From Firmicutes bacterium UBA3941 (GTDB taxonomy: Bacteria > Bacillota > Clostridia > Caldicoprobacterales > UBA3941): 6,185 nt of DNA. The notes under the pieces are model-generated. The model did no database searches, had not been told where the DNA came from, and saw nothing but the letters and a program-made list of their open reading frames with translations. Positions 1-6,185 of the stretch are shown piece after piece (position 1 is the first letter of the stretch; the number at the start of each line of letters is the position of its first letter). The position numbers and the translations under genes are program-made. The stretch lies in the NCBI GenBank assembly GCA_002385665.1, contig DGDX01000066.1, forward strand, positions 87,288 to 93,472, in the 5' to 3' direction.

Positions 1-621
1 ATAGAAGTTCCCGCCGGTCCTTCTTGCAATCTCCTTTAGGAAATCGTCCTCCCGGCCTCCCGGGCTTAAAAAGACTACGAAGATGGGCCAAATATTGTCT
101 TCATATTGGTCTACCAAAAGCCCAAGATCCCTGTAATATCTCTCCCTTACCTCTTCATCCCTCCTGAACTCGGGGCCCGGGTCTATTTCCCCATCGGTGA
201 CCAGTATACAGTATTTGGTGTTTTGAGAGGATTCCCTGGCCCTTATATTCTCCAGGGCAGTAGCCAAAGCCAGGAGTACATCGGTATCCTTCCTGGGCCA
301 AACGGTCTCTATCTTATCCTTTAAAAGCGCCTTGTCCTCATTTCCCATAATTTCTGTAATGGGAAGCTGGACATCAACATCCGTATTAAAGTGTAAAACC
401 CCGATACTGTCGCCTATATGGAGCCTGTCTATAAAGCTCTTTACAACATCAAACCTAAGGTTGCTTCTATCATTATAGGCCATGCTACCGGAGTTATCCA
501 TTACCACAATTATATCTATATTTTTAGACCTTTCACCCAGGATTTTGGCGGGTATATTTGCAAACAACAATAAAATAAACAATAAGGTAGTTACAGTCCT
601 TCTAAATCTCTTCGACCCCAT
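1..621 (-). CDS. VWA-domain protein with N-terminal signal/anchor, C-terminus beyond window (partial)
   Basis: The frame is open for 207 codons from an ATG at 621 to the window edge, so the C-terminus is missing. Residues 1-9 are basic (MGSKRFRRT) and residues 10-22 are hydrophobic, which fits a signal peptide or N-terminal membrane anchor; the domain therefore probably sits outside the membrane. A von Willebrand factor A domain starts near residue 35. Its metal-ion-dependent adhesion site looks complete: D42-x-S44-x-S46 in VVMDNSGSM, T113 in KDTDVLLAL, and D143 in LVTDGE. Such domains bind a divalent cation and commonly mediate protein-protein adhesion. A charged stretch at about 153-175 precedes a further beta strand (WPIFVVFLSP). 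The ribosome site AGGTGG (628-633) lies 6 nt from the ATG, and the tadC stop is 16 nt upstream, so it belongs to the tad operon. VWA domains are known in TadG-type proteins, but I cannot tell without the C-terminus whether this is a TadG equivalent, a tip adhesin or an assembly factor. Confidence 0.88.
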   Translation of the reverse strand, partial: MGSKRFRRTVTTLLFILLLFANIPAKILGERSKNIDIIVVMDNSGSMAYNDRSNLRFDVVKSFIDRLHIGDSIGVLHFNTDVDVQLPITEIMGNEDKALLKDKIETVWPRKDTDVLLALATALENIRARESSQNTKYCILVTDGEIDPGPEFRRDEEVRERYYRDLGLLVDQYEDNIWPIFVVFLSPGGREDDFLKEIARRTGGNFY

Positions 622-637
622 ACATATCCACCTTTTT

Positions 638-1573
638 CTATTCCATTCCGGCAAAAACCTTTATAATGTTGATAACGGCAGGCCCCAGAACAACAACGAA
701 TATAGCGGGGAATATAAAGAAGATCAAGGGAAACAGCATCTTAATCGGTGCTTTCATTGACACCTCCTCTATAAATTGTCTTCTTCTTACCCGGATGGTA
801 TCGGACTGGATCCTTAAAATGCTGCCTACGCTCACCCCCAGCTGGTCCGCCTGTATCACAGCTCCTATAAAGGAGGCCAGTTCATCCATCTTGGTACGCT
901 CACCCAGCTCCTTGAAGGCATCTCCCCTGCTCTTACCCATCCTTATTTCGTTTAGGGTATAACCAAACTCCTGAGCCAAAGGCCCGGAAATCTTTTCAAT
1001 CACCTTTTCCACCGCCATGTCAAAGGCAAGCCCCGCCTCTACGCTGACCACCAACAGATCTATGGCATTTGGAAGATCCTTTTTTATCCTTTCCCTTCGG
1101 GCTATGATCCTGCTATTCAGCCTTACACTGGGAAATAGCATCGCAAAAATTGCCGTAAGTATTACCAGAACCAATATCCTGGTCTTGGGGAGCTCCATAA
1201 GATATAGGCTCATACCCACAATTGAAGGCAGGGAGATGAGCCAAATGCTCTGGATGGTAAAGAATTTACTTACCCTGTTCTTTTCCGTGTAGCCTGCCTG
1301 CCACATCTTCTCTTCGATGTTCTTTTTTATATTGCCGGGAGTAAGCCGGGCAAAAAGACCCCCAATCTTAGTAAATACGGGGATAATCGCCCTTTCAATA
1401 AAGGGAGCATTCAGGGGTTCTATATCCTCCCCCTCCTTCTCATCATCCCTCTGGGCAATGCCCATTAGCCTATCTCTTATATTGCGCCTTTTTCTGGTGG
1501 CCAAATCATATATAAGCAGGCTGGAGAGAAAGACAAAGCCTGCCAGGGTGATAAAACCAATAAACAAGTGCAT
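638..1573 (-). CDS. tadC: TadC, Tad pilus inner-membrane platform protein
   Basis: This is a type II secretion F (GspF/T2SSF) family membrane protein of 311 residues, the normal size for TadC. With TadB it forms the inner-membrane platform on which the TadA ATPase acts to extrude Flp pili. Hydrophobic segments are visible at about residues 3-22, 107-125, 131-149 and 277-304. The cytoplasmic T2SSF domain begins at about 167 with KKDLPNAIDLLVVSVEAGL, the typical TadC opening, and runs to about 275. The N-terminal linker (about 42-52) is strongly acidic. The frame is open further upstream to a TTG at 1594, adding seven residues (MAQRRFK). I chose the ATG at 1573 because AAAGGAGG sits exactly 6 nt before it and would otherwise fall inside the coding region, while the TTG has no comparable site. 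The gene follows tadB after 24 nt and precedes the VWA gene. It looks intact. Confidence 0.95.
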   Translation of the reverse strand: MHLFIGFITLAGFVFLSSLLIYDLATRKRRNIRDRLMGIAQRDDEKEGEDIEPLNAPFIERAIIPVFTKIGGLFARLTPGNIKKNIEEKMWQAGYTEKNRVSKFFTIQSIWLISLPSIVGMSLYLMELPKTRILVLVILTAIFAMLFPSVRLNSRIIARRERIKKDLPNAIDLLVVSVEAGLAFDMAVEKVIEKISGPLAQEFGYTLNEIRMGKSRGDAFKELGERTKMDELASFIGAVIQADQLGVSVGSILRIQSDTIRVRRRQFIEEVSMKAPIKMLFPLIFFIFPAIFVVVLGPAVINIIKVFAGME

Positions 1574-1579
1574 TTTGAA

Positions 1580-1587
1580 CCTCCTTT
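1580..1587 (-). promoter_or_regulatory. Ribosome binding site that sets the tadC start
   Basis: The minus strand reads AAAGGAGG here, a near-perfect anti-16S match, with a 6-nt spacer (TTCAAA) to the ATG at 1573. It supports the ATG over the upstream in-frame TTG at 1594. Confidence 0.85.
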
Positions 1588-1597
1588 GCGCCAAGGG

Positions 1598-2569
1598 CTA
1601 CATATCTATATCAACTATCCTTCTAATAAACACAACCCCGATTATCTGCAGGAACACCGCCACAATGAGCATGATGATGCCTATGGGCTCCTTAACCAAA
1701 ACCACCATAAACTCCGGATTCATCAGGTAGATGATAAAGGCAAGGGCAGGTGCCAGTAGGGATATAATTATCCCGGACAATCTGCCTTGGGAAGTAAGCA
1801 CCTTGACCTGGTTTTTTAGGACGACCCTTTCCCTTATGGTATGGGATATATTGTCAAGGACCTCGGAAAGGTTACCCCCCACCTGCCTTTGGATCAGGAT
1901 AGCCGTCACCACCAACTCCAAGTCCGGACTCTTAACCCTATCCAGGAGTTCATTCAAGGCATCCTCCAATGGCAGCCCCATATTTATCTGCCTTAACATT
2001 CTCCCAAATTCCCGGGACATGGGAGGCTGCATATCCTGTGCTACGATCCCTATGGTCTGTAAAAGGCTGAATCCGGCCTTTAGACCATTGGATATCAAGG
2101 TCAACATATCCACTATCTGGTTATCAAACCGCCTGACCTTCCTTTGCCTGCGGGAGTTTAAATGGATATATCCAAAAAAGATTGCCATAATCACTCCTAA
2201 TAAAAACATAATGGGAACCCTGGAGATGAGGTAGAGAAGGCAGCCTATAATGACTCCCCAAAACAGGACAATGAGAATAAATTCCCCCGGATAAAGGTAT
2301 ATGTCCCCCTGGGCCAACTTTTTCTCCAGGGACTTATAGACCTTGGTAGAAGAGAAGAGGCCCTTTCGCTTTTTACTCTCAAAGATATCCCTGGATTCCC
2401 CTCCAAGGGATGACCCCCCTTCCGGGTTTTCCTGCCGTATCTCACTTTGGTAATCCTCCAGTCTCTGCCTCCCTATATGCCTTCTGGTGTTTATCATCCT
2501 GCATATCAATAGGACAACCAAGTATACGGATAATACTATAGCTGCCAAACCAGCGTATAACATATACAT
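1598..2569 (-). CDS. tadB: TadB, Tad pilus inner-membrane platform protein
   Basis: This is a T2SSF-family membrane protein of 323 residues, the usual TadB size, and the partner of TadC in the platform that couples TadA ATP hydrolysis to pilin polymerisation. Hydrophobic segments appear at about residues 5-23, 96-115, 118-136, 263-283 and 297-315. The cytoplasmic T2SSF domain (about 148-262) starts with RFDNQIVDMLTLISNGLKAG and includes the family-typical stretches MSREFGRMLRQINMGLPLEDAL and QRQVGGNLSEVLDNISHTIRER. A basic, glycine/serine-rich cytoplasmic linker spans about 27-75. The start is uncertain by two codons: ATG at 2569 is kept here as the first, but AAGGGG (2572-2577) is only 2 nt from it and 8 nt from the in-frame ATG at 2563, so translation may start at M3. 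A weaker AGG (2579-2581) could serve the first ATG. The gene follows tadA after 29 nt and shows no damage. Confidence 0.95.
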   Translation of the reverse strand: MYMLYAGLAAIVLSVYLVVLLICRMINTRRHIGRQRLEDYQSEIRQENPEGGSSLGGESRDIFESKKRKGLFSSTKVYKSLEKKLAQGDIYLYPGEFILIVLFWGVIIGCLLYLISRVPIMFLLGVIMAIFFGYIHLNSRRQRKVRRFDNQIVDMLTLISNGLKAGFSLLQTIGIVAQDMQPPMSREFGRMLRQINMGLPLEDALNELLDRVKSPDLELVVTAILIQRQVGGNLSEVLDNISHTIRERVVLKNQVKVLTSQGRLSGIIISLLAPALAFIIYLMNPEFMVVLVKEPIGIIMLIVAVFLQIIGVVFIRRIVDIDM

Positions 2570-2598
2570 TACCCCTTACCTATCAGGTATTTGAATCT

Positions 2599-3993
2599 CT
2601 AATAATGCGTTCTGTTTCCAAAAATTCCGGGCGCGATGTTTATTCCCCTGGTCTTGAAGGTTTCTATAAAGGTGGGCACTATTCCGGTAGGCCTAAACCT
2701 TCCTATAACATTGCCTTTAGCGTCCATGCCGGATTGTTCAAAGACAAAGATATCCTGAAGGGTTATGGTGTTGCCTTCCATACCCACTATTTCGGAGATA
2801 GCAGTGATCTTACGGGTTCCGTCCTTTAACCGGTTCTGATGGACTATCAAATTCAGAGCCGAGGATATCTGCTCCCTGATGGCTCTTGAGGGTAGTTCGG
2901 TACCTGCCATCAGCACCATGGTTTCGATCCTGGCCAGGGCGTCCCTGGCACTGTTGGCATGACAGGTGGTGATGGAGCCGTCATGGCCGGTATTCATGGC
3001 CTGCAGCATATCCAAAGCCTCTGCACCCCTGACCTCCCCTACTATTATCCTGTCCGGCCTCATACGCAGGGAGTTTATGACAAGGTCCCTTATGGTGACC
3101 CTGCCCTTGCCCTCTATGTTGGGAGGTCTTGACTCCAGGGTAATAACATGCTCCTGATGGAGCTGCAGTTCCGCTGCGTCCTCTATGGTGATTATCCGCT
3201 CGTCATCGGGAATAAAGGAGGATAAGACGTTAAGGGTAGTGGTCTTCCCGCTGCCGGTTCCTCCTGAAACCAGAATATTTATCCTGGCCTGGACGCAAGC
3301 CCTTAGAAACTGTGCCATCTCGGCACTTAAGGTTCCGAAGCTGACCAGGTCGTCTATGCCATAGGGCTCCTTGGAGAATTTCCTGATGGTAATGCAGGGC
3401 CCGTGCACCGATAGAGGGGGTATCACGGCGTTTACCCTGGATCCGTCGGGCAACCTGGCATCCACCATAGGCGAGCTCTCATCAATTCTCCGCCCCAGTG
3501 GGGAAACGATCTTATCGATAACCTGAAGGATATGATCGTTATCCCTGAAAGCTACAGCTGCCCTGGATATCTTGCCTTCCCTTTCGATATAGATATTGGT
3601 AGGGGAGTTTACCATTATCTCCGTTATGTCGGGATCCTTTAAAAGGGGCTCCAAGGGTCCCAAGCCTATTATCTCATCCAGAATATCCTCTATTATCTTC
3701 TGCCTCTCGGCCCTGGATGCAAACTTTCCCTCCTGATTCATAACCTGGTCGGTTATTTCCTCTACCCTCTTTGCAACCTGATAGATCTCCCTTTCATCCA
3801 ATTGCTTTATGTCCAAGTCCGCCGCCAAATCCTGGACCAGATTGTCAATTATCTTCTTTTTAAGGATGCTATCCCCCTGTTCCGGCTTTAGTCTGTCACC
3901 GTTTTTAACCAGGCTTTGGAGCCTGTTGGCTGAAATATCCTCCAGCCTTTCCCCGGATCTTTGTATCCTAATTAACCTATCATTGAGATTCAT
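2599..3993 (-). CDS. tadA: TadA/CpaF, Tad pilus secretion ATPase
   Basis: This is a type II/IV secretion superfamily (VirB11/GspE-like) ATPase of 464 residues, a normal CpaF length. It acts as a hexamer at the cytoplasmic face of the TadB/TadC platform and powers Flp pilus assembly, and retraction in some species. All catalytic elements are visible: Walker [10 protein letters not shown] at 244-252 (K250), the Asp box [10 protein letters not shown] at 267-276 (E271, D272), Walker [13 protein letters not shown] at 312-323 (E320), and the His box [13 protein letters not shown] at 335-347 (H337, H345). The N-terminal region (about 40-235) carries the typical [19 protein letters not shown] and [23 protein letters not shown] motifs. 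The C-terminal tail ending near [10 protein letters not shown] resembles other CpaF proteins. The ATG overlaps the tadZ stop in an ATGA (3990-3993), with AGGAGG 6 nt upstream, indicating translational coupling to tadZ. The enzyme looks fully functional. Confidence 0.98.
   Translation of the reverse strand: MNLNDRLIRIQRSGERLEDISANRLQSLVKNGDRLKPEQGDSILKKKIIDNLVQDLAADLDIKQLDEREIYQVAKRVEEITDQVMNQEGKFASRAERQKIIEDILDEIIGLGPLEPLLKDPDITEIMVNSPTNIYIEREGKISRAAVAFRDNDHILQVIDKIVSPLGRRIDESSPMVDARLPDGSRVNAVIPPLSVHGPCITIRKFSKEPYGIDDLVSFGTLSAEMAQFLRACVQARINILVSGGTGSGKTTTLNVLSSFIPDDERIITIEDAAELQLHQEHVITLESRPPNIEGKGRVTIRDLVINSLRMRPDRIIVGEVRGAEALDMLQAMNTGHDGSITTCHANSARDALARIETMVLMAGTELPSRAIREQISSALNLIVHQNRLKDGTRKITAISEIVGMEGNTITLQDIFVFEQSGMDAKGNVIGRFRPTGIVPTFIETFKTRGINIAPGIFGNRTHY
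3990..3993 (-). other. ATGA stop-start overlap of tadZ and tadA
   Basis: The tadZ stop (TGA, 3990-3992) and the tadA start (ATG, 3991-3993) share bases in an ATGA. AGGAGG at 4000-4005, inside the end of tadZ, serves tadA with a 6-nt spacer. This arrangement usually means translation of the second gene depends on ribosomes finishing the first, which would match TadZ and TadA output. Confidence 0.9.
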
Positions 3994-5201
3994 GCCTTGC
4001 CTCCTGCCATAACCAATATTTCCCTGGCCAGATTATAGATACCCCTGGAAACCTTGGCCCTTCTCATGCCGGCTACAAAGGGGATACCCTGGTTCATACT
4101 GCTGATTGCCAACTGGTTTTCCAATGGGATAACCGTCGTTACGGGCATGGACAATGTCGCCTCCACATCGTTTACCGTCAGCCCCACCCCTCTGATGTAC
4201 TTGTTCAGAACAAGCTTCATCTTGTTTTTGGCCACCTTGGCGTTCTCCAATACCGATATGGTGTTCTTTATGCTCTTTAGGGATAAAATGTCCATGGTAG
4301 CCACCAGCAATATTACATCGGACTTTTTAAGGGCCATCATGGCGATATCATAGAAATAGCTGGGGCAATCTATTATTATATAATCGTACTCCTGCTTTAG
4401 AAGGTCCAATACCTTCTCTATGTGGTCAAGCTTAATATAGTCCGCATGCTCTATATTGAAGGGTGCTAAAAACACCATCACTCCTGAAGGGTGTCTTACC
4501 ATATAGCTCTCCAACAGATCCAGGTCCAGCCTTTGTATATCGTTACCCAGATCCGATACCCTCCGCCTTGGAATTATGTTCATGGCCAAAGCCACATCCC
4601 CGGAGTATATATCCAGGTCCAGGAGTGCCGTTTTATTACCGCCCTGGGCCAGAGTTACGGCAAGGTTGGTAGAGATGGTGGTCTTCCCTACCCCACCCTT
4701 TATGCTAAAGGTGCTGATGATCCTGGCCCTGGATTCCTCCTCATCCGTTTCTTTAATATCCGGTTTTACTTCGTTTTCCAGTGAGGCCTCTGCATCCATA
4801 TGCACTGTCAGCCTACCGGCCTTTTTGCTGGCTTTATGAACCCTGACTATGCTGCTCTTTAGCTCATCCGGGTATAGGGGGGCTTTCAACACCTCCTTGA
4901 TACCAACATAAAGGGCATTCTTGTAGGTGTCCACATTGAGCCTGGTAGCGATGAAAATAATGGGATGGAAAGGGTCCTCATCCATGATCCGCTGGCTTAA
5001 GGCAAATCCATCATTGCCCCTTACCTCTTCTCCTACGATGGTTATATCGGGTGTAAACTTCTTAATTAGCTCCAGAGCGGTTCCGAGATTATCCGTCTCA
5101 CCCACCAGTACTATGTCTTCAGTCACGCTCAAGATCACCCTCACCGAGTCCCTTATATATCCCTCTTCCATGAGCAACATGACCTTTATCTTTTCATCCA
5201 C
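3990..5201 (-). CDS. tadZ: TadZ/CpaE, pseudo-receiver fused to MinD/ParA-like ATPase
   Basis: TadZ/CpaE proteins localise the Tad machine, often to a pole, and this 403-residue protein has the full family layout. Residues 4-125 form a response-regulator-like receiver fold. Its acidic pair is E12-E13 rather than Asp-Asp, and the position of the phosphoacceptor Asp is G57 (PDITIVGEE), although K106 is kept, so it is probably not phosphorylated. A charged linker (about 133-158) leads to a MinD/ParA ATPase: deviant Walker A KGGVGKTT at 168-175 with signature lysine K168 and K173, the switch motif LLDLDIYSGD at 193-202, and Walker B YIIIDCPS at 274-281 (D278). The start is a GTG at 5201, preceded by GAGGTGATC (5205-5213) with the GAGG core 8 nt away. 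An in-frame ATG at 5180 lacks a ribosome site and would cut the first beta strand. The gene starts 5 nt after cpaB and overlaps tadA by 4 nt. Confidence 0.96.
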   Translation of the reverse strand: MDEKIKVMLLMEEGYIRDSVRVILSVTEDIVLVGETDNLGTALELIKKFTPDITIVGEEVRGNDGFALSQRIMDEDPFHPIIFIATRLNVDTYKNALYVGIKEVLKAPLYPDELKSSIVRVHKASKKAGRLTVHMDAEASLENEVKPDIKETDEEESRARIISTFSIKGGVGKTTISTNLAVTLAQGGNKTALLDLDIYSGDVALAMNIIPRRRVSDLGNDIQRLDLDLLESYMVRHPSGVMVFLAPFNIEHADYIKLDHIEKVLDLLKQEYDYIIIDCPSYFYDIAMMALKKSDVILLVATMDILSLKSIKNTISVLENAKVAKNKMKLVLNKYIRGVGLTVNDVEATLSMPVTTVIPLENQLAISSMNQGIPFVAGMRRAKVSRGIYNLAREILVMAGGKA

Positions 5202-5204
5202 TCA

Positions 5205-5213
5205 GATCACCTC
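5205..5213 (-). promoter_or_regulatory. tadZ ribosome binding site overlapping the cpaB stop codon
   Basis: The minus strand reads GAGGTGATC, a nine-base match to the anti-Shine-Dalgarno consensus AAGGAGGTGATC. The cpaB stop TGA (5207-5209) lies inside it. The GAGG core is 8 nt from the GTG at 5201, which is why the GTG is preferred to the ATG at 5180. Confidence 0.85.
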
Positions 5214-6058
5214 AAGCTTATTATAGGTTTCAGATCTACTACTGCCTCGTCTACCGGGGATCTCAAGCTAAGCTTTAAACTTCCCATGGCCTCGGCGTTG
5301 GTCAAGAGTTCTACATCTTCGGGTTCCAGGGCCAGGGTAATGGTCCCTGAATCCTTTCTCTCCCCATCCTCACCTGTCTGACTGCTGGAACCGTATACGG
5401 CCAATACCTGTACATTCTGCATCATGGTGATGGTAATCTCATTGGCATCAATGCTGACTATACGCCTATCCTTCAAAATTTCCTCCGATATCTCCCTGAG
5501 GTATTCCCTATCAATCAAGGTCTGCTCAGTAGACTCTGCCATGGCCGGTAGTTCTCCTTGGGCTTCGGTTTCCTCTGGCTCTGCTTCCTCCTTAGCATCA
5601 CCCGGATAAGCGTAGGTTAGGAGGATATCCACCCGGTCATTGGCCTTTATAAGGCCTGATACGCCGCTGACATCGTTTATGGCGATGGACACCGCCCTCA
5701 TATTCTCCGGGACGGAATAGGAGAACTTATCCTGCCCCTTCCCCTCCTTATAGATATGATTGCTGAGGATGTGTTCGTCCTTTACAATATCCGTTTTGGC
5801 AATGCTGCCCACTATATCCTCTATGGAATCATAGGCCTGGGGCAGTACCATATCCGCCGGTACCTCCACAACCTTAAGCATCTCATCGGTTATGGCAATA
5901 TTTTCAGGGATATTTTGAACTGCCACCACAACCGGCTTTGTTGATATGCTGGTATAGGCCGACTCGATTTCGTTTATATAGCCCATAATAAAGTAAATAG
6001 CTACCCCGGCAAGTATGATAGCTATCAGAAAAATGATGATATTGGTTCTTCTATGCAT
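5207..6058 (-). CDS. cpaB: CpaB/RcpC, Flp pilus assembly SAF-domain protein
   Basis: CpaB/RcpC is an envelope protein required for Tad pilus assembly in many species; in diderms it is linked to the secretin. This one has 283 residues. The N-terminus is basic (MHRRTN) followed by one hydrophobic segment at about 7-26, so it is probably a membrane-anchored protein facing outward. A SAF domain follows at about 41-104 (KPVVVAVQNIPENIAITDEM through HILSNHI). The RcpC domain comes next: SVPENMRAVSI at 115-125, GLIKANDRVDILLTY at 135-149, MMQNVQVLAVYG at 212-223, and GTITLALEPEDVELL at 238-252, ending with LRSPVDE. An acidic stretch of about 50 residues, rich in Glu, Asp and Ala (about 152-203), interrupts the RcpC domain between the DRVDILLTY and QNVQVLAV blocks. 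The ATG at 6058 is preceded by GGGGGG (6065-6070) 6 nt away and GAGGAG (6072-6077) 13 nt away. The gene sits directly before tadZ, without an intervening secretin gene. Confidence 0.93.
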   Translation of the reverse strand: MHRRTNIIIFLIAIILAGVAIYFIMGYINEIESAYTSISTKPVVVAVQNIPENIAITDEMLKVVEVPADMVLPQAYDSIEDIVGSIAKTDIVKDEHILSNHIYKEGKGQDKFSYSVPENMRAVSIAINDVSGVSGLIKANDRVDILLTYAYPGDAKEEAEPEETEAQGELPAMAESTEQTLIDREYLREISEEILKDRRIVSIDANEITITMMQNVQVLAVYGSSSQTGEDGERKDSGTITLALEPEDVELLTNAEAMGSLKLSLRSPVDEAVVDLKPIISLR

Positions 6059-6115
6059 TTTTTACCCCCCGCTCCTCGTTACTAAAAACCTTTACTAAAA
6101 GGCAGTTAACAATAC
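6059..6115 (-). other. 57-nt gap before cpaB with a 9-nt direct repeat
   Basis: This is the longest intergenic gap in the window. On the plus strand TTACTAAAA occurs twice, at 6079-6087 and 6092-6100, with a 13-nt period, followed toward cpaB by purine-rich GAGGAG and GGGGGG stretches. No inverted repeat with a T-run, and no clear -10 box, is visible, so I do not call a terminator or promoter. The repeat may be chance. Confidence 0.5.
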
Positions 6116-6185
6116 CTATTCCATAGCCATGGTTATCTTTGCCCTGACAGTTACGCTATCCCCCAGGACGGCTCCCATTATGGGA
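6116..6185 (-). CDS. Probable TadE-like minor pseudopilin, C-terminal end only (partial)
   Basis: One minus-strand frame is open from the window edge to a TAG at 6116-6118 and gives 22 residues, PIMGAVLGDSVTVRAKI followed by TMAME. Another frame stops within ten codons. A short end of the form small/hydrophobic residues, a V-T-V-R-A strand, then a closing M-x-x-E is what TadE/TadG-family pseudopilins usually have at the C-terminus, and a TadE gene next to cpaB fits a Gram-positive tad locus. The evidence is position plus a very short tail, so a different pilus or envelope protein remains possible. The N-terminal pseudopilin helix, which would settle it, is outside the window. Confidence 0.5.
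   Translation of the reverse strand, partial: PIMGAVLGDSVTVRAKITMAME

Noticed and set aside
622..637. Possible terminator between tadC and the VWA gene
   Set aside because: The gap is only 16 nt, holds the VWA ribosome site and has no stem-loop.
106..760. Plus-strand open frames (106-324, 482-760) over the VWA gene and the tadC end
   Set aside because: They are antisense to a VWA frame with an intact metal site and to the TadC C-terminus; the VWA reading is clearly the coding one.
1731..2234. Plus-strand open frame of 167 codons, the longest on that strand
   Set aside because: It lies wholly antisense to tadB, has no family-like motifs or ribosome site that I can see, and its composition is what the complement of a membrane-protein gene gives.
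2245..2445. Minus-strand 66-codon frame within tadB
   Set aside because: It is an out-of-frame shadow inside tadB, with no recognisable motif.
4463..4839. Three overlapping plus-strand frames over tadZ
   Set aside because: They are complements of the conserved TadZ ATPase region, and none has coding features of its own.
6059..6115. Possible internal promoter before cpaB (TTGTTA on the minus strand)
   Set aside because: No TATAAT-like -10 box is found at the right spacing, and the tight gene order fits read-through.

Overview
The window is one stretch of a Tad (tight adherence / Flp type IVc pilus) assembly operon. Every gene lies on the minus strand, so transcription runs from position 6185 toward position 1. 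Strong AGGAGG/GAGGTGATC-type ribosome sites, heavy use of AGG (Arg) and ATA (Ile) codons, mid-range GC by eye, and cpaB followed directly by tadZ with no secretin (rcpA) between them all suggest a Gram-positive, probably Clostridia-like Bacillota. This lineage call is inference. No rRNA or other taxonomic marker is present.

Layout in transcription order: the last 22 codons of a probable TadE-like minor pseudopilin (6116-6185, cut by the window edge); cpaB/rcpC, a membrane-anchored SAF-domain protein (5207-6058); tadZ/cpaE, a degenerate receiver fused to a MinD/ParA-type ATPase (3990-5201); tadA/cpaF, the secretion ATPase (2599-3993); tadB (1598-2569) and tadC (638-1573), the two inner-membrane platform proteins; and the first 207 residues of a secreted or membrane-anchored von Willebrand factor A (VWA) protein (1-621, cut by the window edge). 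Gaps are 57, 5, -4, 29, 24 and 16 nt, and I see no terminator between genes, so this reads as a single polycistronic unit. Its promoter and ends lie outside the window.

How the parts fit, from family knowledge: TadZ places the machine in the cell, TadA hydrolyses ATP to drive pilin polymerisation, TadB and TadC form the membrane platform under TadA, CpaB acts outside the membrane in the envelope, and TadE-like and VWA proteins are candidate minor or tip components. The Flp major pilin and prepilin peptidase (TadV) are not in this window and would be expected nearby.

This is a recognisable, intact Tad core rather than a new system. The points most worth a second look are the stand-alone VWA protein with a complete metal-binding site, the role of CpaB where no secretin gene is seen, the long acidic insert in CpaB, and the loss of the phosphoacceptor in the TadZ receiver domain. 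No tRNA, rRNA, CRISPR array, insertion sequence or attachment site was seen.
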